From NCBI RefSeq assembly GCF_004794105.1, contig NZ_SRYR01000001.1, positions 1,426,001 to 1,490,000 of the forward strand: a stretch of 64,000 nt of DNA. Reading direction: 5' to 3'. This DNA is from Clostridium sartagoforme (lineage in GTDB: Bacteria; Bacillota; Clostridia; Clostridiales; Clostridiaceae). Below are positions 35,302-44,668 of the stretch, in pieces. Within the stretch, counting starts at the first letter, position 1, and every line of letters starts with the position of its first letter. The position numbers and the translations under genes were made by a program. Below the pieces are notes generated by a model. The model had not been told where the DNA came from, searched no databases, and saw nothing but the letters and a program-made list of their open reading frames with translations.

Positions 35302-36468
35302 ATGAGAAATTTTAATTACAAAAATCAAACTGAAATTATATTCGGAAAAGACACAGAATCTAAAGTTGGTACTGAAGTAAAAAAATATGCTAACAAAGTA
35401 TTACTTCATTACGGTGGAGGTAGCATTAAATTTACTGGTTTATATGATAAAATAGTAAATTCACTAAAAAATGAAAATATAGAAATAGTTGAACTTGGAG
35501 GGGTTAAACCTAATCCTAGAGTATCCTTAGTAAGAGAAGGTATAGAAATTTGCAGAAAAAATAATATTGATTTTATTCTAGCTGTTGGTGGTGGAAGTGT
35601 AATAGATTCTGCTAAAGCTATTGCTGCTGGTGTAAATTATAATGGTGATGTTTGGGATTTATTTATAGGAACTGATATTAACCATACTTGCTTAAAGCTT
35701 GCTACTGTATTAACTATTCCTGCTGCAGGTAGTGAAACAAGTTCTGGATGTGTTATAACTAATGAAGATGGACTTTATAAAAGAAGTACAGGCCATCCAA
35801 CATTAAGACCTATTTTTTCTATACTTAACCCAGAGCTTACTTATACTCTTCCAAAATATCAAACATCTTGTGGTATAGCTGATATGATAGCCCACATTTT
35901 GGAAAGATATTTTACAAACGAAAAATATGTTGACTTAACTGATAGATTATGTGAAGCAACATTAAAAACTATTATGGAAAATGCTTTAAGATTAAATAAC
36001 AATCCTAATGACTATAATGCAAGAGCAGAAATTATGTTATCTGGAATGGTAGCTCATAATGACTGGTTAGGTATTGGTAGACTTGGTGATTGGGCTACCC
36101 ATGATATAGAACATGAATTAAGTGGTATTTATGATATTGCTCATGGCGCTGGTCTTTCTATAATCTTCCCTGCATGGATGAAATATGTATATAAGCATGA
36201 TTTAAATAGATTTGCTCAATTTGCAAATAGAGTTTTTGATATAGATATTAACTTAAATAATCTTGAAGAAACTGCCCTTAAAGGCATAGAAGCTTTAGAA
36301 AACTTCTTTACTAAAATTGAACTTCCAACTAGATTAAGTCATGCAAATATTAATGATGATCATATAGAAGAAATGTCTAAAAAATTAGTTGCTCATTATG
36401 ACCATGTTGGAAACTTTGTAGAAATTAGAGAAAAAGAAGCATTAGAAATATTTAAACTTGCTTTATAA
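35302..36468 (+). CDS. Iron-containing alcohol dehydrogenase (butanol-dehydrogenase-like)
   Basis: 388-residue group III alcohol dehydrogenase, similar to clostridial NADPH-dependent butanol dehydrogenases and YqhD. The nucleotide loop is VGGGSVIDSAK. Metal ligands are expected at Asp and His in GIADMIAHILERYF and at His in IAHGAGLSIIFPAWM and HYDHVGN. It reduces aldehydes to alcohols during fermentation. The ATG at 35302 follows AAGGAGG. It probably acts with the preceding aldehyde dehydrogenase and ends in a palindromic terminator shared with the opposing gene. Confidence 0.93.
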   Translation: MRNFNYKNQTEIIFGKDTESKVGTEVKKYANKVLLHYGGGSIKFTGLYDKIVNSLKNENIEIVELGGVKPNPRVSLVREGIEICRKNNIDFILAVGGGSVIDSAKAIAAGVNYNGDVWDLFIGTDINHTCLKLATVLTIPAAGSETSSGCVITNEDGLYKRSTGHPTLRPIFSILNPELTYTLPKYQTSCGIADMIAHILERYFTNEKYVDLTDRLCEATLKTIMENALRLNNNPNDYNARAEIMLSGMVAHNDWLGIGRLGDWATHDIEHELSGIYDIAHGAGLSIIFPAWMKYVYKHDLNRFAQFANRVFDIDINLNNLEETALKGIEALENFFTKIELPTRLSHANINDDHIEEMSKKLVAHYDHVGNFVEIREKEALEIFKLAL

Positions 36469-36506
36469 TATAAAAAGTGAAGGGTTAACCTTCACTTTTT
36501 ATATTA
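36467..36506. terminator. Bidirectional terminator overlapping both gene ends
   Basis: AATATAAAAAGTGAAGG and CCTTCACTTTTTATATT form a 17-bp stem with a six-base loop. The stop codon of the minus-strand DUF1461 gene (36485-36487) lies in the loop. Confidence 0.9.
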
Positions 36507-37177
36507 TCATTATGTTTTTCAATTACATAACTACTTCTATTTTTCAAGTAATATACCTTATAAGATACTACTGCAATAAAGATAAATAATAATATAATTA
36601 ATGCATATAGCTTGAACACTTCTTCCGGTAAAACTTTAATTATTGGATCAGTTCTCTCATCAAAAATCCAGTAATCATTATTGAAAAATATTTTATGAAA
36701 CGCCGTAAATGCCTTTGAAAAATCTATATAAATACTTAATAATAATGTAGTCAAAAATACTATTAATGTATTTGCTCCATAATTTAATAACTTATATAAT
36801 TTAACATTCTTACCAATTTTCTTATTAATATAAATATATAATATTGATAATACTATAATTATAAATAATATTAGATAAATGCTTAAAAATATCTTTTTAA
36901 CTTCATAAAAATGAAATTCACCATTTACACTCATAGGAAAATTTTCAAATCTTAAATCCTTAATTAATGGATTTTGAAGATAATAAATTAAATTATAATA
37001 ATCATTAAGCAAACTGCTTTTAGATAAATTTACAATAGTATTTAAATTATATTTATCTATTAAATAGCTATATATTATAGTTAAGTTTAAGGCTGCTATA
37101 ACGCTGATGCCTATAGTCAAAGTAGCTAGAATTATCCCTATTATAGCTTTTTTAAAAAAATGTAAAATCTTATTCAT
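36485..37177 (-). CDS. DUF1461 (TIGR01906) integral membrane protein
   Basis: 230-residue membrane protein with about four hydrophobic segments (near 8-32, 90-116, 126-150, 185-207). It has the family motif AFHKIFFNNDYWIFDERTDP followed by IIKVLPEEVF. Function is unknown; some lactic-acid bacterial relatives (Lit-type) act on lipoproteins. The start is taken as the ATG at 37175-37177, behind GAGGG. It is encoded convergent to the alcohol dehydrogenase, and the EFR1 gene lies upstream with a 55-bp gap. Confidence 0.85.
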   Translation of the reverse strand: MNKILHFFKKAIIGIILATLTIGISVIAALNLTIIYSYLIDKYNLNTIVNLSKSSLLNDYYNLIYYLQNPLIKDLRFENFPMSVNGEFHFYEVKKIFLSIYLILFIIIVLSILYIYINKKIGKNVKLYKLLNYGANTLIVFLTTLLLSIYIDFSKAFTAFHKIFFNNDYWIFDERTDPIIKVLPEEVFKLYALIILLFIFIAVVSYKVYYLKNRSSYVIEKHNDNIKSEG

Positions 37178-37232
37178 CTCATCCCTCATATCTAGTTTAA
37201 TATGAAAATTATAGCATAAATATTATAATTTA

Positions 37233-38012
37233 TTAACTAATTATTAAATCTATATTTTCTTTATACTGAGGATGTTCTTTATTATTATATAAAATTGCAT
37301 TTTTAGGGCATACATTAACACATCTACAACACATTATACAATTATCTCTAAACTTAATCATTTCACCGATATTTTCAATATTCATAGTAGGACAAGAATT
37401 TACACATATATTACATTTATCACAGTCATCATTTACTGAAAACTTATCTGAGTTTTTATAAAGGTCTTTAGTTAAAAACTTGTTAATATTTTTATAAAAA
37501 ATAGCTTGCAAGTTACTAATCTCTTCTTTAACAATATTCTCAGTTAAAAAGTTTACTACTAACTCTTTTATCTCTATTAAAGTTTTCTCGTAAACATCTC
37601 TAATATCTTTTCTTGTATTCTTTTCATAACTTTTACTTATAGTAAAACTATTTGGCATTTGAAAGTTTTTTGTAGTTATAACCTTATAATTTTTTTCCCC
37701 TAAAACTTTTTCAAGTTCAATAAAATTCGTCACACTCTTATCTCTTCCAGTAGAAAATATCATAGTTTTTATTTCATTATTTGAACACTTTAAGTTATCT
37801 CTAATATAATCAAAAAATATTTTAGGCATATCATAAAAATACTTAGGAAACCCTATTACTAAAAAATCATAAGAATTAAAGTCTAAAGAAATTTTATCTT
37901 CTATAGAATAAACCTCTAATTCACATCCATTTTTTATAAATTCTTCATATATCTTATTTACTATATACTTGGTATTACCACTTCCACTAAAATATAAAAT
38001 AATCCCTTTCAA
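37233..38012 (-). CDS. EFR1-family flavodoxin-ferredoxin fusion
   Basis: 259 residues combining an N-terminal flavodoxin-like domain (LYFSGSGNTKYIV for FMN phosphate binding) with two C-terminal [4Fe-4S] motifs. These are CDKCNICVNSCP and CIMCCRCVNVCP, ferredoxin type. It probably moves electrons between FMN and clusters in anaerobic metabolism; partners are unknown. It starts at TTG 38012 behind GGGGGG. The following gap to the APC permease gene has no features. Confidence 0.88.
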   Translation of the reverse strand: MKGIILYFSGSGNTKYIVNKIYEEFIKNGCELEVYSIEDKISLDFNSYDFLVIGFPKYFYDMPKIFFDYIRDNLKCSNNEIKTMIFSTGRDKSVTNFIELEKVLGEKNYKVITTKNFQMPNSFTISKSYEKNTRKDIRDVYEKTLIEIKELVVNFLTENIVKEEISNLQAIFYKNINKFLTKDLYKNSDKFSVNDDCDKCNICVNSCPTMNIENIGEMIKFRDNCIMCCRCVNVCPKNAILYNNKEHPQYKENIDLIIS

Positions 38013-38133
38013 AACAAAGTCCCCCCTATTATTAAATAATATTTTTCAGATTTACACCAAACCCTATTTTACATTATATAATAATTGTAATATTTTGGGA
38101 ATTATTTTAGTATTTCATTTTTCCTCTTATTTT

Positions 38134-39474
38134 CTATAAATCTACCATAATATTCGATTTTTCTTTATATCTCCAAAAAAGAACAGCTGATACTAACACT
38201 ATTCCACAAATAAATGTATATTGCATAAATAATGGATTAGATATACTACCAAAAAGAATAATTAATGAACCAACAGTAGCCAATATAGGGTTGATTTTTC
38301 CCTTCCATAACCCCTTAACCTCATTATTCATGCCCATCTTAAATACCTTAACATACAATAATATGTACATAACATAATTTATCGTAATAGATATTTCCGA
38401 AATATCACTATTTGGAAGTAAACTATATTTTTGTGTTATAAAATGTATTAATAAACATACTACTGATATTATAAAGGAAACTATTGCAGAATTAACTGGC
38501 ATTCCTAATTTATCATCAATGATCTTTATTTTTTCCGACTTAGGGAACATTCCTCTTAAAGCTAAAGAATAAGGAAGTCTAATATGTCCCATAACCAATC
38601 CATTTACAGTACCTAGTATTGATACTACTACAAAAGTAAGAACCATCTTTGCACCCCATGGTCCAAATAAAGTATTAGCAGCTAAATCAACATGCGCATC
38701 TCCTAATGCCATAACCTTTTCAGGTCCAATTAGTACACTAATTCCTATAAAGTATAAAACATAAATAGCTAGTATAAATAATGGTGCAACTACTAAGGCT
38801 TTAGGTAAATTTCTTTTAGAATCTCTAATTTCATGTCCTATGGATGTAGCAATTATCCAACCATCAAAAGAAAACGCTATAGGTGCTATAGCAGCTATCC
38901 ATGTTGCAGATTTCATATGTACAATTTCATTCATCGATACTGATTTGGGATCACCAAAGAAAATACCAGCAATAGCTATTAAAATTAGTGGTATTATCTT
39001 AATAACTGTAGATAAATTTTGAAAATATCCCCCAAGCCTTGCAGAAAGAATATTTAATATGTAAAAAATAATAATTGCTCCAAATCCAATAGATGTATGA
39101 AGAGTTAGTCCACCATCTATACCAAAAAGCATACAGATATATATTCCTGAAACCCAAGATACAACTGCAATTAAACTTGGGTAATATAAAAATGTGTGAA
39201 ACCACCCAAAAGCACAGGCAACTGAAGAATTATATGAATTTTCAGCATAAGTTATTATGCCTCCTGCTTTACAATCTCTAGATGCTAATTCTGAAATAGT
39301 TAAACTTCCAAAAATTATACCTACTGCGGCTATACAAAAAACTATAACCCCTAAGCTTATACTTCCATTAGTAGCAATAAGTATATTATCACTCTTGAAA
39401 AATATACCAGAACCTATTACAATTCCTACTATCATTCCTATGGCTGTAAATAAACCATATTCATTTTTTTTCAT
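38134..39474 (-). CDS. APC-family amino acid permease
   Basis: 446-residue transporter with twelve predicted TM segments. The first has the APC-family GMIVGIVIGSGIFF unwound helix that binds the amino acid backbone, and the sixth has PIAFSFDGW. It resembles SteT-like serine/threonine or LAT-type exchangers; the substrate is not certain. The ATG at 39472-39474 has GAGGTG six bases upstream; the GTG three codons earlier lies in that site. Single gene. Confidence 0.9.
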   Translation of the reverse strand: MKKNEYGLFTAIGMIVGIVIGSGIFFKSDNILIATNGSISLGVIVFCIAAVGIIFGSLTISELASRDCKAGGIITYAENSYNSSVACAFGWFHTFLYYPSLIAVVSWVSGIYICMLFGIDGGLTLHTSIGFGAIIIFYILNILSARLGGYFQNLSTVIKIIPLILIAIAGIFFGDPKSVSMNEIVHMKSATWIAAIAPIAFSFDGWIIATSIGHEIRDSKRNLPKALVVAPLFILAIYVLYFIGISVLIGPEKVMALGDAHVDLAANTLFGPWGAKMVLTFVVVSILGTVNGLVMGHIRLPYSLALRGMFPKSEKIKIIDDKLGMPVNSAIVSFIISVVCLLIHFITQKYSLLPNSDISEISITINYVMYILLYVKVFKMGMNNEVKGLWKGKINPILATVGSLIILFGSISNPLFMQYTFICGIVLVSAVLFWRYKEKSNIMVDL

Positions 39475-39657
39475 AATTTTCACCTCTTTTGTAATGTCTA
39501 AAATTAAAATGCCAAATTTCTATGTACACTATATCATATATGGAGTAAAATAAGAATAAAAAATTATTATAATTAAAACTATGTTCAAACATTCATTAAT
39601 ATAATAATTAAAAGGTATTAGGATAATTAAATTAAATTTATTTATTTGGAGATTATT

Positions 39658-39921
39658 ATGAAAATTTATTTGATTTACTACTTAATTTTTATTAATATTA
39701 TATCTTTTTTAACTATGTTTATAGATAAAAAAAAGGCTATAAAAAGAAAATGGAGAATAAAAGAAAGTACCTTGTTTTTGCTTTCTTTTATAGGGGGTAG
39801 TCTTGGTGTAATATTAGGGATATATTCTTTTAGGCATAAAACTAAACATATAAAATTCACTTTAGGAATTCCTTTAATTCTTATAGTACAAGTTTTATTA
39901 TTTATCTTTATTAAATATTAG
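39658..39921 (+). CDS. DUF1294 small membrane protein
   Basis: 87-residue protein with an N-terminal TM, a basic loop with DKKKAIKRKWRIKESTLF, then SFIGGSLGVILGIYSFRHKTKH and a C-terminal TM. This is the DUF1294 signature. Function unknown. The ATG at 39658 follows TTGGAG; the frame extends four codons upstream through that site. It is followed eight bases later by the alpha/beta hydrolase gene. Confidence 0.88.
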   Translation: MKIYLIYYLIFINIISFLTMFIDKKKAIKRKWRIKESTLFLLSFIGGSLGVILGIYSFRHKTKHIKFTLGIPLILIVQVLLFIFIKY

Positions 39922-39929
39922 GAGGATTT

Positions 39930-40604
39930 ATGTTTATAGAAGTAAATAATATAAAGTTATATTATGAAAAAGTAGGAAGTGGATATCCACTTATTTTACT
40001 CCATGGTAATGGAGAAAGTCATGATATTTTTGATATCACAGTTAATATATTAAAAGAATACTTTACTGTTTATACTATTGATACTAGAGGACATGGTAAC
40101 AGCTCTCCCGTTTCAGAATTACATTATAATGAAATGGCTGAAGATATTTATAGCTTTATCCATAAACTTGAATTAGACAAGCCATTCCTATATGGCTTTA
40201 GTGATGGTGGTATTATTGGACTTCTACTCTCTATAAAATATCCTAATCTTTTATCCAGTTTAATCATTAGTGGTGTCAATACAAATCCAAATGGATTGCA
40301 GAAAAAGTGGCTTATACTTTTTAAGATAATATATAAATTTAAGAAAACAAAAGAATATAAATTAATGTTAGAAGAGCCTAATATAACTATAGATATGTTG
40401 CGCAAAATTACTGTACCTACATACATTACTGTTGGTAGTAAGGATGTAATTAGAGAAAACCATACAAATCTTATACATAATAATATACCTAATAGCCAAT
40501 TGAAAATTTTTAATAACGAAGATCATGGTAGCTATATTATAAATAGCGATAAGATTGCAAAGTACCTATTAGAAATATTAATTATGAAACATCAAAAAAA
40601 GTAG
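39930..40604 (+). CDS. Alpha/beta hydrolase
   Basis: 224-residue serine hydrolase. It has the oxyanion HGNGES loop (25-30), DTRGHGNS, nucleophile Ser91 in GFSDGG, acid Asp in VGSKDVI (near 176) and His in NEDHGSY (near 207). The lid between them is short. No substrate can be assigned. The ATG at 39930 follows TAGGAGG. It forms a probable operon with the DUF1294 gene. Confidence 0.92.
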   Translation: MFIEVNNIKLYYEKVGSGYPLILLHGNGESHDIFDITVNILKEYFTVYTIDTRGHGNSSPVSELHYNEMAEDIYSFIHKLELDKPFLYGFSDGGIIGLLLSIKYPNLLSSLIISGVNTNPNGLQKKWLILFKIIYKFKKTKEYKLMLEEPNITIDMLRKITVPTYITVGSKDVIRENHTNLIHNNIPNSQLKIFNNEDHGSYIINSDKIAKYLLEILIMKHQKK

Positions 40605-40629
40605 ATTCATATATTATAATCTACTTTTC
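40598..40629 (+). terminator. Terminator of the DUF1294-hydrolase operon
   Basis: Stem AAAAGTAGATT/AATCTACTTTT with a ten-base loop, beginning inside the last codons. Confidence 0.8.
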
Positions 40630-40685
40630 TATTTAAGTTAATTTAATTGACTTAATTAAATATCTTTCATATCTTATTAAATTAA

Positions 40686-41312
40686 TTATACTTCCTTTTT
40701 AACAAATAAATTTGAGGTAATAAAATATGATGCTAATACTACTGTAAAAACTATAAGGGCAATTAATATAATTACTATATTGCTGCTTATATCAATTTGT
40801 GGTAATAAGTTTACTAGCTCAGTTGAAAATACCATTGGAAATACTGTTAAAAATACTAATGCAATTCTCGCCTTTTCAAACCCAAGTAATAGTTCTAGGG
40901 GAATTAATAAAGTCATCATAAATATGCCTATTCCAGCTAATATTAACATTAAAGCCCATAATGGAAAAGTTTCTTCACTACTAATTATATTAAAATTCGT
41001 CATAATAAAGTATAGTACAGCCGATATCCCCATAGATATTAAAGTATTTATAGCTACAAAAATATATTTAGATACAATATATTCACTAATCTTAATAGGT
41101 AGAGAATACACTAAATAATTTACTTTGCTTTTTTCTTCATAAAAAGCGGAATTATAACAAGTAGCCATTATAAATAGTGAACCAGCAAAAGAAAGCATAT
41201 TAGGTTGCATAATAACCATAAAAACAGCTATTCCTATTATTAAAGCCATATATTTTTTTAATGCAAATACAGTTTCAAACTGTAACAATATTAAGTTAAT
41301 AATCTTTTTCAT
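40686..41312 (-). CDS. ABC-2-type transporter permease
   Basis: 208-residue membrane subunit with six hydrophobic segments. It includes the YEEKSKVNYLVYSLPI patch typical of ABC-2 permeases that contact the ATPase, and a C-terminal SYFITSNLF. It forms an ABC transporter with the ATPase encoded one base upstream; the GntR-type regulator of the operon is first. The substrate is unknown. YtrA-type operons often respond to wall stress, which is only an analogy here. Confidence 0.88.
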   Translation of the reverse strand: MKKIINLILLQFETVFALKKYMALIIGIAVFMVIMQPNMLSFAGSLFIMATCYNSAFYEEKSKVNYLVYSLPIKISEYIVSKYIFVAINTLISMGISAVLYFIMTNFNIISSEETFPLWALMLILAGIGIFMMTLLIPLELLLGFEKARIALVFLTVFPMVFSTELVNLLPQIDISSNIVIILIALIVFTVVLASYFITSNLFVKKEV

Positions 41313-41313
41313 A

Positions 41314-42165
41314 TTACTTCCTCCCTGTATAGTAGAGCATAATATCTTCTAAGTTTGCTCTTTCATAAATAACTTCTTTACCAAATACATCAAAGGCTTT
41401 TTCCTTATTATCTGTAAGTCCTTCAAAGTTATATCCTGTAGATTTTACTGATATCAATGCATTCTTTGTATCTTCATCTAATAGCTCATTTTTACCCTTT
41501 ACAATTGAATGAGTCTCTAATATATAATCTTTTTCCCCCTGAAGTATTACTTGTCCTTTATATATAAAAATTATATAATCAGCACACTTTTCTAAATCAC
41601 TAGTTATATGAGTAGAATAAAATACTGTATTTTCATCCTCTTCCATCTGCTCTTGTAAAACTTCTAAAAACTCATTCCTAACTACTGGATCTAAATTTGC
41701 TGTAGGCTCATCCATTATTAAAACTTTAGGTTTTGTAGCTAAGGCCATAGTAAGTTCGAATTGTTTCTTTTTACCCTTAGATAACTTTCCGTAAACTAAT
41801 GATTCATCTAAGCCAAATTTTTCTGTAAGTTTTTTATATAAAGTTTCATCCCATTTTGTATAGAATCTTGAAACTGTCTTTTTTATATTTTTAAGTTTAC
41901 TTTCTTCTAAAAAACCACAAGTATCACCTACAAAAGCTAATGTTTCTTTAATATCTGTATTAGTTTTAATATCTTCTCCTAATACTAATATTTCACCTTT
42001 ATCTGCTTTTACCATATTCATGATAGCCTTAATAGTAGTTGTTTTTCCTGATCCATTAGGTCCTATAAATCCTGTAATAAAACCTTTTTTTACTATTAGC
42101 TCTTTAATATCTAGTTTAAATTTATTGTAGCTCTTTTCTAATTCTTTAATTTCAATAGCTTCCAT
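41314..42165 (-). CDS. ABC transporter ATP-binding protein
   Basis: 283-residue ATPase with Walker A GPNGSGKTT, Q-loop in LAFVGDT, signature LSKGKKKQ, Walker B VLIMDEPTANLDP and the switch His in YSTHIT. A C-terminal extension of about 70 residues follows. It energises the ABC-2 permease encoded downstream. The ATG at 42165 follows GAGGTATAGAA, two bases after the GntR stop. Confidence 0.94.
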   Translation of the reverse strand: MEAIEIKELEKSYNKFKLDIKELIVKKGFITGFIGPNGSGKTTTIKAIMNMVKADKGEILVLGEDIKTNTDIKETLAFVGDTCGFLEESKLKNIKKTVSRFYTKWDETLYKKLTEKFGLDESLVYGKLSKGKKKQFELTMALATKPKVLIMDEPTANLDPVVRNEFLEVLQEQMEEDENTVFYSTHITSDLEKCADYIIFIYKGQVILQGEKDYILETHSIVKGKNELLDEDTKNALISVKSTGYNFEGLTDNKEKAFDVFGKEVIYERANLEDIMLYYTGRK

Positions 42166-42167
42166 TT

Positions 42168-42542
42168 CTATACCTCCTCATATAAGCTCTTAACAATATC
42201 AATAGTTTCTTCTAAAGTTAATCCTATTGCTTTTGCAGAAATAATTGCTTCTTCTAACTTATTCTCTATTTCATACATAGCAACTTCTCTTAACCTTTCA
42301 TTATTAGCTTCAGCAACGAAAGTTCCCTTTCCTACTACTGTTTTTATAAAGCCTTCTTTTTCTAATTCCTCATAAGCTCTTTTAGTAGTTATTATACTTA
42401 CTTTTAATTCCTTAGCTAAAGTTCTAATAGAGGGCAGAGGCTCTCCAGGTTTTAATAACATATTTACTATTTGATTCTTTATTTGACTTTCTATTTGTTC
42501 ATATAATGGCACTTGTGAAGAATTACTAATTATAATATTCAA
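42168..42542 (-). CDS. GntR-family (YtrA-type) regulator
   Basis: About 124 residues. The N-terminal winged helix has PLYEQIESQIKNQI, GEPLPSIRTLAKELKVS and GFIKTVVGKGTFV, and a short C-terminal helical tail marks the YtrA subfamily. I chose TTG 42540-42542 because GGAGGTG precedes it; the frame upstream to 42590 crosses the operator. It heads the ABC operon and probably represses it. Confidence 0.9.
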   Translation of the reverse strand: MNIIISNSSQVPLYEQIESQIKNQIVNMLLKPGEPLPSIRTLAKELKVSIITTKRAYEELEKEGFIKTVVGKGTFVAEANNERLREVAMYEIENKLEEAIISAKAIGLTLEETIDIVKSLYEEV

Positions 42543-42552
42543 CTTTTCACCT

Positions 42553-42590
42553 CCAAGTGTATACCAAGTGTATATATACTCTATATACAT
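42553..42590. promoter_or_regulatory. Candidate GntR operator with tandem 11-bp repeats
   Basis: CCAAGTGTATA occurs twice in exact tandem (42553-42563, 42564-42574), followed by TATACTCTATATAC. The region has inverted GTATA/TATAC symmetry just upstream of the GntR start, as expected for YtrA-type sites. Confidence 0.55.
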
Positions 42591-42634
42591 ATATTATTAC
42601 ACATACACACTCCTGTCAATATTTATATAAAAAA

Positions 42635-42691
42635 AGTATGCAAGCTTTTGATTCCTTATCTTTTCTCTAAGTCATCAGAAACTTACATACT
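42635..42691 (-). terminator. Long hairpin terminator between aspS and the GntR operon
   Basis: Minus-strand arms AGTATGTAAGTTTCTGATGA and its near-complement pair over about 24 positions with one C-A mismatch and a tandem GA step. The loop is nine bases and T7 follows (42628-42634). aspS already has its own terminator 155 bp earlier. The rest of 42692-42846 is AT-rich without a frame. Confidence 0.7.
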
Positions 42692-42846
42692 CTCCTTCAA
42701 ATATCTTTATTCTTATTATTGTATTTTTAGTAATTCAGAACAGATTACTTCCTAAATTCTTCATTTTAGATTACAAATTAATAAATTCTCATAAATTACA
42801 AAATATTAATTTCTTATAAATTAATAATAAATATTTATAATAAAAA

Positions 42847-42866
42847 AGGCTACCCTAAGGTAGCCT
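42847..42866 (-). terminator. Terminator of the relA-aspS operon
   Basis: AGGCTACC-ttag-GGTAGCCT followed by a T tract on the minus strand, seven bases after the aspS stop. Confidence 0.9.
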
Positions 42867-42872
42867 CCAAGA

Positions 42873-44657
42873 TTAATCTTCTTTTCTATTTATTGATATT
42901 CCTAAATCTTCAAGTTGATTTTCATCTACTATATTAGGAGCTTCACTTAAATAACAATAAGCATTTTGATTTTTAGGGAATGCAATAACATCCTTAATAT
43001 TTTCAGTTCCAGCTAAGAACATTATCATTCTATCTAAACCAAAAGCTAATCCGCCATGTGGTGGTGGTCCAAACTTAAAGGCATCTATTAAGAATCCAAA
43101 TCTTTCTTGAGCTGATTCTTCAGTAAATCCTAAAGCCTTAAACATTCTTTGCTGAAGCTTAGAATCATGAATTCTTATAGATCCTCCACCTAGTTCTTCT
43201 CCATTTAATACTAAATCATAAGCCTTTGATCTAACTTCTCCTGGATTAGATTCTATCATATCTAAATCTTCATCCATTGGTGATGTAAATGGATGGTGAG
43301 CTGCATGATATCTTCCTTCCTCTTCGTTATATTCAAATAGAGGGAATTCTGTAATCCAAGTAAAGTTAAATTCATTTTTATCCTTAATTAAATCAAATTG
43401 CTTAGCTAGCTCTAATCTTAAAGCTCCAAGACTTTGGAAAACTACTGAATTCTTATCTGCAACTATAAATATAGCATCTCCAACTTCAGCATTCATAGTC
43501 TTAATAATTGAATTAGTAACATCATCAGTTAAGAATTTAGCTATTGAAGATTTAACTCCATCTTCTTTAATTTGAATCCAAGCAAGCCCCTTAGCCTTAT
43601 ATGTTTTAACGAATTCACCTAATTTGTCTATTGGTTTTCTTCCTAATGATGCTCCACCCTTTAAGCATAATGCTCTTACAGATCCACCATTTTCTATAGC
43701 TGATTTAAATACTACAAAATCCATATCCTTTACGTCTTCAGTAATATTAGTTATTTCCATTCCAAATCTTAAGTCTGGCTTATCTGAACCGTATTTTTCC
43801 ATAGCATCTTTAAATGTCATTCTCTTTATAGGAAGCTTAACATCTACTCCTGCTACTTCTTTAAATACATGAGCTACTAAGCCTTCATTCATCTTTATTA
43901 CATCTTCTTCTTCAACAAAACTCATTTCTAAGTCGATTTGAGTAAATTCTGGTTGTCTATTAGCTCTTAAGTCTTCATCTCTAAAACACTTAGCAATTTG
44001 ATAATATCTATCAAATCCTGATACCATTAATAATTGCTTAAAGATTTGAGGTGATTGTGGAAGTGCATAGAACATTCCTGGATAATTTCTTGAAGGTACA
44101 AGGTAATCTCTTGCTCCTTCTGGAGTACTCTTAGTTAAAATTGGAGTTTCTACTTCTAAGAAATTATTTGCATCTAAATAATCACGAACAGATTTAGATA
44201 CTTTACTTCTGATCATGAATATTCTTTGCATATCAGGTCTTCTAAGATCTAAATATCTATATTTTAATCTTATATTTTCTGCTGCATCTAATCCTTCTTT
44301 AATATATATTGGAGGAGTATCTGATTCAGAAAGAATCTTTAATTCTTCACACTTAAGCTCAACAAGTCCTGTTGGCATATTATGATTTGGAGCTTCTCTT
44401 AAAACAACTTCTCCAGTTACAGCAATACAATACTCTGGTCTTACGTCCTTAGCCTTTTCAAAAGCTATAGCATTAATTTCTTCACCAAATACTATTTGCA
44501 TTATGCCTGTTCTATCTCTTAGGTCTATAAATTGTAGACCTCCTAATTTTCTATTTCTTTGTACCCATCCCATTAATGTGATTTTTTGAGAAACATTACT
44601 TTCCCTAACTTCTCCACACATAAGGGTTCTCTTTAATCCACCTAAAGCTTCACCCAT
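42873..44657 (-). CDS. aspS: Aspartyl-tRNA synthetase
   Basis: 594-residue class IIb synthetase charging tRNA-Asp (possibly also tRNA-Asn in organisms lacking AsnRS). It has the N-terminal OB-fold anticodon domain (about 15-110), motif 2 FRDEDLRANRQPEFTQID, the bacterial GAD insertion domain (about 290-420), and motif 3 GLAFGLDRMIMFLAG. The ATG at 44657 follows AGGAGGAAG. It is the last gene of the relA-dtd-MBL-hemZ-hisS-aspS block, 11 bp after hisS, with no T-box between them. Confidence 0.97.
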   Translation of the reverse strand: MGEALGGLKRTLMCGEVRESNVSQKITLMGWVQRNRKLGGLQFIDLRDRTGIMQIVFGEEINAIAFEKAKDVRPEYCIAVTGEVVLREAPNHNMPTGLVELKCEELKILSESDTPPIYIKEGLDAAENIRLKYRYLDLRRPDMQRIFMIRSKVSKSVRDYLDANNFLEVETPILTKSTPEGARDYLVPSRNYPGMFYALPQSPQIFKQLLMVSGFDRYYQIAKCFRDEDLRANRQPEFTQIDLEMSFVEEEDVIKMNEGLVAHVFKEVAGVDVKLPIKRMTFKDAMEKYGSDKPDLRFGMEITNITEDVKDMDFVVFKSAIENGGSVRALCLKGGASLGRKPIDKLGEFVKTYKAKGLAWIQIKEDGVKSSIAKFLTDDVTNSIIKTMNAEVGDAIFIVADKNSVVFQSLGALRLELAKQFDLIKDKNEFNFTWITEFPLFEYNEEEGRYHAAHHPFTSPMDEDLDMIESNPGEVRSKAYDLVLNGEELGGGSIRIHDSKLQQRMFKALGFTEESAQERFGFLIDAFKFGPPPHGGLAFGLDRMIMFLAGTENIKDVIAFPKNQNAYCYLSEAPNIVDENQLEDLGISINRKED

Positions 44658-44668
44658 TTTTCTTCCTC

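Noticed and set aside
42635-42691. Hammerhead-ribozyme-like CTGATGA word
   Set aside because: The GAAA core and the required three-stem arrangement are absent; the segment forms one continuous stem ending in a T tract.
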